NCBI GenBank assembly: GCA_028386065.3
Contig: JAKUCV010007160.1
Location: 75,324-139,323 of the forward strand
Direction: 5' to 3'
Length of the DNA: 64,000 bases
Source of the DNA: Turnera subulata
Lineage: Eukaryota; Streptophyta; Magnoliopsida; Malpighiales; Passifloraceae
Shown piece by piece: positions 43,288 to 52,069 of this stretch (position 1 is the stretch's first letter; every line of letters starts with the position of its first letter). The notes under the pieces are model-generated. The model was not told the origin of the DNA. It saw only the letters and a list, made by a program, of their open reading frames with translations, and ran no database searches. Both the position numbers and the translations under genes were made by a program.

Positions 43288-43753
43288 ACCGATGTTTAGT
43301 ATCGAAACATCGGTGTTCAGGTACCCCTCACTAAGGCCAAAAGACAGGGGGAACAAAAATCTGGTGGAACAAACAACATCGATGTTGTTACCATACACAT
43401 CGATGGTTGATCAATTCGGATTTAAGCAAAATTGGACCAGTGGCCGAACAACATCGATGTTGAGAGTCCAACATCGATGTTTCATCAAGAGAACAATCAA
43501 GCCATCAATCAAAATCAATTAACATCGATTTTCCGTATCAAACATCGATGTACAGTAAGTATTCTGCTTCCAGTAATTTTTTAAAAAAAAAACATCGATG
43601 TTGAGTGACTATCCTTAAAAAATATAGCCGTTGAGCTATGCGGGTTTTTCGGCCGAACGTTGAAAACATCGATGCGTCTCTTCGGAACATTGATGTTTAG
43701 CTGACTGAGCATCATCAAACATCGATGTTTTGTAAACCAACATCGATGTTTAA
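43288..43753. repeat. Internal paired-palindrome cluster 2, upstream of the separate ORF
   Basis: Core starts include 43378/43399, 43453/43473, 43524/43544, 43594, 43668/43689 and 43721/43742, with decayed copies near 43290 and 43305. The last pair ends about 65 bp upstream of the TATA box of the ORF. Confidence 0.9.
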
Positions 43754-43792
43754 CGGATATTTTTTTCAAAAAAATAGCCGTTGGTGCATTGA

Positions 43793-43824
43793 AACGGCTA
43801 CTTTTCTGAGTCTTACCTATAAAA
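43793..43824 (+). promoter_or_regulatory. Internal core promoter of the separate ORF
   Basis: AACGGCTA (43793-43800), CTTTTCTGAG (43801-43810) and TATAAAA (43818-43824) repeat the order AACGGCT, CTTTTCAGAG, TATAAAT of the family 3 LTR core promoter. The ATG of the ORF is 139 bp downstream of the TATA box. Transcription is inferred, not shown. Confidence 0.6.
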
Positions 43825-43962
43825 CCGGGGTGCTCTTCTCCGCACTACCACTTCTCTCGACATTTCTGTCTTCACTGCCACCTCTCTCATTTAATGCCAA
43901 TTTTTTTTTATCTCTAGCTTCTCTTTTACACACTCAAATCACGTTCTCAAATTCCTCCCATA

Positions 43963-45183
43963 ATGGCTGGTGACAAAAGAAGCTCCAAAGGCAAGCAAGT
44001 CGCCCATGAACATCAATCCAAGAAGAAGGGTGGATCTTCAATTGCTGCTCCCAAATTTTCTGTGCCAAATTCAGAAGTTTGGTTCAGTTCCAAAGATGAG
44101 CTCACACACTTCAAATCCTTCTATGCAAAACGAGCCATCGCTTCACCTCGGTATCTTCCAGAAGATTACCCACAGCAGAAGCAATTTGCCAACCTTGAAC
44201 GCCACTTACGGGAATCCCGTCTCTGGGACTTTGTGACGCGGAGGCACTGCCACTTCAATCCGGACTTCATCCGCGCTTTCTACACTACCCTTCACCGTGA
44301 CAGTGATGTCCTCTCTGCCAGCGTTAATGGGAGACGTTTTCAGGTGACATTGGAGCAGTTCAGACGGATTGCAGGCCTACCTGACCAAGGCAATGACATC
44401 GTGACTTATGGAGGTGATCACTTCCTCACCCTCCATGAAGCTGCGCTGCTGTCTGATCTTGGCTTCACGGAAATACGCCGAAATCGCTCCAATCGGCCAA
44501 CAATACACTCTATCAATCCTGAATATAGAGTGCTTCTTTATCTTCTAACACGAGTAATCAAACCAAGGGCCGGAAATCACACCAACATGACAACGGAGGA
44601 CGAGAAGATCCTACACGCCATCATCCATGGTGCTCTGATCAATTGGGCACAATTTGTGCTCATGCACATGGCTGAGCACACGTCCAACAATCATCCTTTG
44701 CCCTATGCGTTTTTGGTTGTGGATATCTGTTTGAGTATAGGGCTAACTCCCTTTAAAGGATCTCAAACTCCTCACTCCAAACTTTGGGCAATTGACGATG
44801 CTACTTTCGACACCAGCCCATCCGAGGAAGTCCCGAGGCCTGCACGAGGAGCAGCTCCTCAACTACTTGCTCTTCCAGCCCCCGCTCCTCAAGCTCCTGC
44901 CGCTTCACTTGACTCGATTGCCGTCACTCTTCCTAGCTTGGGACGATCCATTGACAGAATCGACTTGGAGGTACAAAGGCAAGGACATGACCTGCGTGCC
45001 TATTTTGCTCATGTCAACTATAATCCTCCATCATATCTCACAACCTTCCAAGGTTTCAACTTTGAAGGTGATGATAATGATGATGATGAAGATTTTGACC
45101 CAATGGCAGTAGAGGAGGAAGATTATGAAGCTACTGAGGAAGAGGCTGCCGATGATGAGGATGAGGAAGATGATGGGAACTAG
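43963..45183 (+). CDS. 406-residue ORF in the env-like position of element 3c
   Basis: ATG 43963 opens 406 codons without interruption. Residues 1-27 are basic and Lys/Ser-rich (possible nuclear targeting). Residues about 40-260 hold the conserved part: LWDFVTRRHCHFNPDFIRAF, then VNGRRFQVTLEQFRRIAGLP, YGGDH, PTIHSINPEYRVLLYLLTRV and HPLPYAFLVVDI. This resembles the domain called putative plant transposon protein (PF20167, from memory), whose function is unknown. A proline/alanine linker (about 280-310) and a helical segment with IDRIDLEVQRQGHDLRAYF follow, then an Asp/Glu-rich tail of about 40 residues. No membrane segment or signal peptide is seen, so it is not an envelope protein. Homologs: a decayed copy in 3a and a 12-codon stub in 3b. 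Confidence 0.8.
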   Translation: MAGDKRSSKGKQVAHEHQSKKKGGSSIAAPKFSVPNSEVWFSSKDELTHFKSFYAKRAIASPRYLPEDYPQQKQFANLERHLRESRLWDFVTRRHCHFNPDFIRAFYTTLHRDSDVLSASVNGRRFQVTLEQFRRIAGLPDQGNDIVTYGGDHFLTLHEAALLSDLGFTEIRRNRSNRPTIHSINPEYRVLLYLLTRVIKPRAGNHTNMTTEDEKILHAIIHGALINWAQFVLMHMAEHTSNNHPLPYAFLVVDICLSIGLTPFKGSQTPHSKLWAIDDATFDTSPSEEVPRPARGAAPQLLALPAPAPQAPAASLDSIAVTLPSLGRSIDRIDLEVQRQGHDLRAYFAHVNYNPPSYLTTFQGFNFEGDDNDDDEDFDPMAVEEEDYEATEEEAADDEDEEDDGN

Positions 45184-45267
45184 GACCATTGTTCTTAACT
45201 CTTAACTTATGTTTATGTTTTATGCTTTGTTTTTATGCTTTGTTCTTTGCCATTTCTTTTTGCTAAT

Positions 45268-45430
45268 GACAAAAGGGGGAAAATCACAGAAAGTATATGC
45301 ACCCACTAAGGGGGAATCATAGGTTAAAAGAATAAGTATATGCATCAAGTTAGGGGGAATTCATCCGACTTTGAAATCTATACATCTTGGCATATACTTT
45401 CATTGTTTGTGATTATCAAAAAGGGGGAAA
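45268..45430 (+). promoter_or_regulatory. Repeated polypurine tracts of element 3c
   Basis: AAAAGGGGGAAAA (about 45271), AAGGGGGAATC (about 45309), TAGGGGGAATT (about 45351) and AAAAAGGGGGAAA next to the LTR (45418-45430). The first two tracts are linked by AAGTATATGCA repeats. Only the last is in the correct place to prime plus-strand DNA; multiplied tracts are a Sirevirus hallmark. Confidence 0.82.
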
Positions 45431-45431
45431 T

Positions 45432-46994
45432 TGTTGGAACTAATGCCTCCTTGTTTCATATAGGTTTTGATATTGACAAACCATTCTGGAAGCAAAAAGA
45501 AATGAATTGAAATGAAGGCAAATCAATCTTCAAGTCAAAGAAACCAAATCAAGAGCAAAGGATCAAAGTGAATGAGCACAAGAATTGAAGAGCCAAGAAA
45601 GAAGAGTTAGATTCATAAATTGTACAAGGTATAACACTCAACTCTTCTAGGACATTGGCTCAAAATAAAATAAAGTTTGCTCATGCATCACATAAACATA
45701 TTTCAAACATCAAAATATTTTTTTTGAGTCAATAACATCGATGTTATGTTTTTAAACATCAATGTTCTGCCTTCAAACATTTCCAAAAATTGGCAGAAGG
45801 CTCAGAACATCGATGTTGGCTTCCTAAACATCGATGTTCTCATGACCGTTGCATTTGAAAATATTTTTACATGAGCAAAACATCAATGTTGGCTTTAGAA
45901 CATCGATGTTCTTCAAATTGGTTCTTTAAACTCATTTTTCACAGAAGCAAAATAACATCGATGTTGTCGAGTGAACATCGATGTTCTTCAATGATCAATC
46001 TTTAACTCTTGTTCACAGAAGCAAAATAACATCGATGTTATAAATTAAACATCGATGTTCTTCAATGGTCAGTTTTAATCTTTTTTTCACAGAAGCGAAA
46101 TAACATCGATGTTGTCTTTGAAACATCGATGTTCCTCAAAATGATGTCTTAAATCGAATTTCGCCGAAGCAAAATAACATCGATGTTCTTGAAGCAACAT
46201 CGATGTTCTATGATGATCAGTTTTAAAAGAATTTCGCCGAACCAAAATAACATCGATGTTGTATTGGTAAACATCGATCTTTTAGTTACCGTTAGTCCAA
46301 TAATTCAAATTACTGGACAAAACATCGATGTTGTACCTTTAAACATCGATGTTGAGCCACTATTTCTGACAAACTTTTCAGTACCCACTATGGTTTGTTT
46401 AAAGGTGTTTCTTAAGTGGATTCCAAACGACCATATAATTTTTTAGACCTATAAATTAAACATTTTTAGCTCTGATTCAAATTGAATCAACTCTCTATAT
46501 TCATGCTGTTCATTCATACATACATTACAAATCTTAATTGAGCCAATATCTTTTGAGGATTGAGAGTTGCCTTTCTGAGCTTAAATTCTGTAACTCATAT
46601 CTACTCTTGTGAGAGCCTTTGTTTGAGTGATTGTGTTGTTATATACCCTAAGGGAGGTTAGTTCCCTTATAGCAGCTCTTAGGAAGAGTGAGTTTTCTTT
46701 CCTTGAGAGAAGTCTTGAAGTGTGGCATCTTCAAGCAAGAGATTAGAGTTTCTTGTGATTAGAACTCTAGGTTTGTAACGGTTTGTTAAGCACCCGTAAG
46801 CTTAACATTGCTAGTGGAATCTTCAAGAGAGTCTCTTGAAGGACTGGATTAGCCACACAAGTAGTGTGTGTGTGAACCAGGATAATTTCTCTTGTTCTTC
46901 ATTGTTTAAATTCCGCATTTATTTCCTGCTTATTTCGTTTTAATCCGATAAACGCTATTCACCCCCCCTCTAGCGTAGGGCTATTGTTCTAACA
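45432..46994 (+). mobile_element. 3-prime LTR of element 3c
   Basis: It is 1563 bp, collinear with the 5-prime LTR, TATA box at 46450-46456, palindromes from 45734 to 46353. Several palindromes intact in one LTR are decayed in the other, for example ATCAAT at about 45757 against ATCGAT at 39774. Confidence 0.92.
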
Positions 46995-49326
46995 GATATT
47001 ACATATAAAATGCATATAATAAACACTTACACATTCAGCTTCATCTATACCATTATATGCATCTTCAATGTTAAACCAACAATGTGGCCATGCACCAGAA
47101 CAAGAACCTGAATCAAGTAAATTTATAATAAAAATTAGTGAAACAAGAAAAAATTCTAAAAACTTAACATGGCAGAAAGTTAATGAAATTATACCTTCAG
47201 CATCAGTCCATAACCAAATCCCGAGCACACATAAGAGCTTCTACTGTTTTTGGATCCAATCTACTTCGATGTAGATTTAGAGTTCGACCACCAGTGCTAA
47301 AGGCCAACTCTGAAGCAACGATGGAGATAGGAATAGCTAAGAAATCCCTTGCAATCTTTTGCAAGGTGAGATATTTCAACCCATTTCATTTCCACCACGA
47401 CAAAATATCAAAGTCTTGATCAGATATACTAGGTAATACCGGCTCCTCCAAATAGTAATCCAGTTCAGATTTGGCACAATAACTAGGAGAATTCTCATTA
47501 ACAAATTGCGCATAGTGACTTGGCCAAGCATTCTTTCTAAATGATGAGGATGATGATGAAGATGATCATGAAAAAAAATCTGAAATTGAAACTGGTGGAG
47601 GAAAAGAATCGCTGGGCTGACCAAATTTGACCTCATAATCCTTCAACAAATTATGACGAATTTTCTTCACCCTTTCCAACTCACTTTCAGCTTGATTTCC
47701 ATACATCAGGGGAAAAAAATAATTCAAGAGCATTAATTTGTTTCTAGGATCCAAAATAACTCCTACTGCCATCACTCCATTAATTTTCCCCTAATACTTA
47801 TCAAACTTGTCAATCATTCTCCAAGCCATACTTTTAATGACTTCACTTCCAGAAATAATCCAATCCCTCAAAGTAAGTCTAATTTCAGAAAACTTTTGGG
47901 AAATAGATGTTCACTGTAGGATATTGACTACCAGAAAACAATTCAGTGACGCTATGAAAGATTTCTAGTTTGTCACAAATGTCAATAGACATATCCCAAT
48001 CTTCTTCACTTGGCAAACATCTATATTGAGAATCATGAAATGGACAACGTGCAAAAACACTTCTATATGGAATAGCTGAAGCAAGCATAAGATACGTAGA
48101 ATTCCATCGAGTTCTATAATCAAGTTCAAGTTTCTTAGAGTATATTACCTCCTCATTACAACAAATTTCAGTAAATTTTTCCTCTCTCTTTGGTGTTGTT
48201 GTCCAGTAACTAACACTCTCTCTTATCTTGCTTATGGCATGATTCATGACCGACATACCATCTTTCACGATCAAATTTAAAATATGAGCACAGCAACGCA
48301 TGTGAAATAATGAGCCTCCCAACATAAATGATGACTTGGGTATCTTACAAAATATATCACTGACCATAGCATCATTTGTGGTGCAATTGTCAATTGTCAA
48401 TGTCAAAAGCTTTTTGTCCACATTCCATTCTATCAAAGATTGCACCAAAGCCTCACAGGGATTATCAGAAGTATGTGGTGTTAGTAGATATAGGAACCTA
48501 TAATATATAAAGAGCAATATTAAATATAACGATAATCTGAAATAAAATAAAGTAAATAAATTGATCTACTAATATATTACCTTAATATTCGGCACTGCAA
48601 ATTCCAATAATCATTTATAAAATGAGCAGTAACACCCATGTACCCTCTATTCTGATTACTGGATTTCCACATGTCCATAATGATGGAAACTCGACATTGA
48701 GTATTTGATATTAATTTCTTCAGCTTCAACTTCTCAGCTTCATACATTTTAATGATATCACTCTTTATTGTATTTCGAGAAACTAGTTGAAACAAAGGCT
48801 GAACAGCAGCACAAAATTTCTTAAATCCATAATGCTCTACCATAGACAGTGGATACTCATGCATTGTGATCATTGAAGCAAGCTCCCTCCTTGCAATTGC
48901 TTGATTGAATGAGTAGTTTCCAACCACATTTGATTCAAGTTCTGTCTTGCCTAAAGAGCTACTTGATGGGATGGAATTAAGTTGCATTTGCCTTGGTCTT
49001 GATGGGATGGTATTAAGTTGCATTTTCCTTGGTCCTCTCACCGTACGAAGCTTGCATATGGAAATGTGATCATGCAAGTGCTTTGTGCCGACCCTGGTTT
49101 CACCAACAAGCTTATTACCGCAATGTTTGCATACTACTTTCCATTTTCCATCTATCTTTTGCCTCTTAAAATGAATCCAAGCAGTTGATGTCAACCCTTT
49201 TTCGTTGGGGTTAGCTACATGTTTGGCTTCATCTCCACCTTCAACAATACTTGAAGTAACTGTTTGAGATGTCACTTGCTGCTCCTTTTGATTTGGGGTA
49301 GGGGCAGGATTATAGTTGGAAGACAT
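46995..49326 (-). pseudogene. hAT transposase
   Basis: On the minus strand exon 1 (49326-48582) begins with a Pro/Gln-rich leader and a BED zinc finger (VCKHCGNKL with KHLHDH and a final IC, about residues 65-90). It ends at a GT donor. Exon 2 starts at 48497 after a short intron and carries the hAT landmarks LTIDNCTTNDAM, LFHMRCCAHILNLIV and LELDYRTRWNSTYLML. A stop (about 47793) and a frameshift (about 47570) precede the C-terminal dimerisation region (DILSWWKWNGLKY, about 47405-47370, then VASELAFSTGGR). A last exon follows an intron near 47200-47105 and ends about 47031; element 3c lies in the intron or tail beyond. Excision function is lost. Confidence 0.85.
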
Positions 49327-51578
49327 TTGTACCTATATATTAAAAAAGAATTCGATGAAATGAAAATACATAAGAAACCTTATAGCAAGTTAGCGCAATC
49401 CAAGCTAAGAGTATTATGTTATTTGACCCAAAAATCCCTAATATATTATTAGCGTAAATGGAACTTTCTCCATTATAGCATTGGTTATTATGTATGATTT
49501 TTATATATCCCAGTAGACAAACAGAACTTCCTAGTTGTTGTTTTGTTTTGCCTACTTCATATGCTCTCTTCTTGGGCCCTTCCATTTAGTTAAGCTCTTT
49601 TAATTTATCTGAATACAACATCAGTTTATCTAAAACAAAATTAGAATTGTGTAAAATACGATAAAATAACCAGCATATATATTCTTTTCTTCATCCTCTA
49701 CGACTTGTAATATTTGGAAATATTATAGAAGATAAAAGGCAGTGACTCACATTCTTATAGAACAACACAGAAATTGTCACCGCAATGGATAAAACTTGAA
49801 GTTAATAAACTCACCACCAAAGCCACATTGGAATTTCTTTTAGACCTTTTTCTTACAAAATTTTGACTTTTGTGTTTAATTGTTTTCCAGATTCCTTCCA
49901 CTTGGAAGCCTTTGCATATTTGCAGGGAAACTATGCACTCAGTGTGAATTAGAAGCTTCATACCTAGTCATAACACATCAAAAATTTTATGTCCTAATTA
50001 TATTTAATCATACAATTGAAGAAAATACAGAAGTCATATCTCACCTTTGCTTTTACTTTCTTGAAATCGGATGGAATGGAGTGTGCAAATTGGGAAAGTA
50101 ACCTGCAGAAAAAATTTAAGAGAGGAAGAAGTCAAAAACTACATATGATTTGGTTGATATAATTGAGATTTTTTAGGTAAGAAGGTGTACCTGTAGAGAC
50201 TTGATTAGGGTCATGTGATGTTGAGGATTTTATGGAGTTCTTGTTGAACTCATAGCTTTGGTAGGGATCAACTCAAAGAATTGCTTCAATCTTTCAACCT
50301 TGAATGATACATAGTTTTACTCGATTAAAGTTAAGAGAACCAAGCATAGTTTGTGGATGAAATTGTGTGATTAGTGATTGAAAGGAAAAGAAAGGTTAAA
50401 AGGGAGAGGCAAGCTGTAGGAAAACAGACCTAGGATTTTATCTTTACCATCGTGTGGACTTTTATGTGTGGTCTAATTATCTCTTATCTTTTTACTGTAC
50501 TGAAGTCGTGAGCATGTGGTCTTATTATTCTCTTATCCTTTTACTGTTTTGATATTTGAACAAAATGACAAAAAAGTCCAAACTTAATCTATATAAATGT
50601 ATGGAGTATTAAATAGGAGGGTAAAATTGTAATTTTAAATTTTTTGCGGGTCCTTGCGGGGCGGGTGCCATGATCTCCATCCCCATTCCCAAATTAGTCT
50701 CGGGTCAATAATCGTCCCCATCATCATCCCCGCGGGTCAATAATCGTCCCCATCCCCATCCCCGCGGCAGAGAATCCCCGCGGATCCCCGTCTCCGTGGG
50801 GATTTTTGTCATCCCTAGTAAGTAGCAAAGATGAAGATATGGCTCTCATCACAAGAAAGTTTATGAAGTTTCTCAAGATGAAAAAGCTACAAAAGGAGAT
50901 GAATAATTTGAACAATTCCAAGCATGGTGAGACAAGAGGAGAGTCCATTGTTTGCTTTTAGTGCAACAAGCCGGGACACATCAAAATCGATTGCCCTTAC
51001 AGGAAGAGATCAAGGCATGATTCTCTAAAGAGCAAAGGAAAGAAAGTCTTGGCAACATGGGATGATGGGGATACCTCTTCAAGTGATTCGGATGATGATG
51101 ATGTTGCAACCTTTTGGTTCATGGCACTTGAAAATGATGAGGTAATGGATTCTTCCGATGACTTTACATTTGAAGAATTGCATGATGCTTTCCTTAAGTT
51201 GCATGATGAACTTGAGAAGTCCTTGAAAAAGAATCTAGCTTATAAAAAGCAACTTATGACTCTTGAAGAAGAAAACCATGCTCTTAATAAGTCTTATAAT
51301 GAGCTTAATGAGAAAATATCCTCTAATTTTTGTGCTTGTGATGTGTTAGAAAAAGAGAATGATTCTCTTAAATCTCAGGTTGTTGATTTGAAGAGTACTT
51401 TGGAGAAGTTTACTAATGGTACAAATGGTCTTAATCTTCTTTTAGGACAACAAAGAAATCTAATACAAAAAGAGCGATTAGGTGCATCTAATGTGTCATA
51501 TGATGTTAAACCTTTTGTGCTTAATGTTAAGATATATGAACATGTGGCAACTTCTTCTTATAATGCTACATCATATGA

Positions 51579-51806
51579 ACATGCTAAACCATTTGATCAT
51601 GATGCTAGAACATATGTTCATAACACAAAATCACATGCTCAACATGGTAGATCACAAGCATATAGAAGAAGTTAAGCTAGACCATATACTCATGATAGAA
51701 AATCTCATGCCTATAATGTTAGACCATATGTTCATAGTGCAAGACCACATGTTCACTATGGTAGACCATTAGCTCACAATGAAAGATCATATGGTTACAA
51801 TTTTTG
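51579..51806 (+). repeat. 21-nt tandem repeat encoding His-rich heptapeptides in gag
   Basis: About ten degenerate 21-nt units encode heptads of the form [A/T/V][R/K][P/S]-x-x-H-x, such as ARTYVHN, TKSHAQH, ARPHVHY, GRPLAHN and ERSYGYN. The same heptads occur in the Gag of 3b (about 19400-19600) and 3c (about 41920-42160), between coiled coil and zinc knuckle. One unit here contains a stop (about 51673). Confidence 0.7.
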
Positions 51807-52069
51807 AACACAAGCATATAGACCTAGATCATCTCATAACCTTGCTAAGGCATATAGCTTTGATGATAGGCAACAATCTTACAGTGCTGGAATTCATTGA
51901 ATAATCTTACATTCCTTCTATCACATGTTATTTTTGTGGTAAATGTGGCCTTGGTACTTGTACTTGCATGTTTAAACAAAGGAAATACCATATCAAGTAT
52001 ATTTGGGTACCAAAAGGTACCATGACTAACCCTAATGGACCCAAGATAAAATGGGTACCAAAAGCTTGA

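Larger units (their letters stand above)
39448..46994 (+). mobile_element. Family 3 copia element 3c, complete, non-autonomous, with a separate 3-prime ORF
   Basis: The element is 7547 bp with LTRs 39448-41003 and 45432-46994, a primer-binding site, gag, protease and RNase H scraps, two internal palindrome clusters, an intact 406-codon ORF, and polypurine tracts. A perfect 5-bp TSD GATAT (39443-39447 and 46995-46999) proves a single insertion into the hAT. Most of pol is missing. Confidence 0.95.
38674..50817 (-). mobile_element. hAT transposon, split by element 3c
   Basis: The ends share TAGGGATG as a short terminal inverted repeat, followed by GC-rich subterminal DNA with repeated ATCCCCGC words. 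A perfect 8-bp TSD GTAAGTAG flanks it (38666-38673 and 50818-50825). Without element 3c it is about 4.6 kb, normal for a plant hAT. The transposase is on the minus strand. It is inserted in the gag of a family 4 element, whose frame resumes after it. Confidence 0.93.
38012..52069 (+). pseudogene. Gag of family 4 element, split by the hAT transposon
   Basis: ATG at 38012 (MAFEGYNIHKAPYFDG) starts a full-length Sirevirus-type Gag. The UBN2 domain (38206-38600) has EIWKLLCTTHEGTNQVKELK and the ESINDMSTRFTTLCNNL block. A frameshift lies near 38090 and another in an A-run near 38620. The hAT occupies 38674-50817. Gag resumes with KDEDMALITRKFMKFLKM, a first zinc knuckle broken by a stop (TAG replaces the residue before its second cysteine, about 50960), an acidic region, a coiled coil (about 51140-51440) and His-rich heptad repeats. 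A degraded second knuckle and the WVPKA terminus (stop 52067-52069) end it. It is a dead but nearly complete gag gene. Confidence 0.85.
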
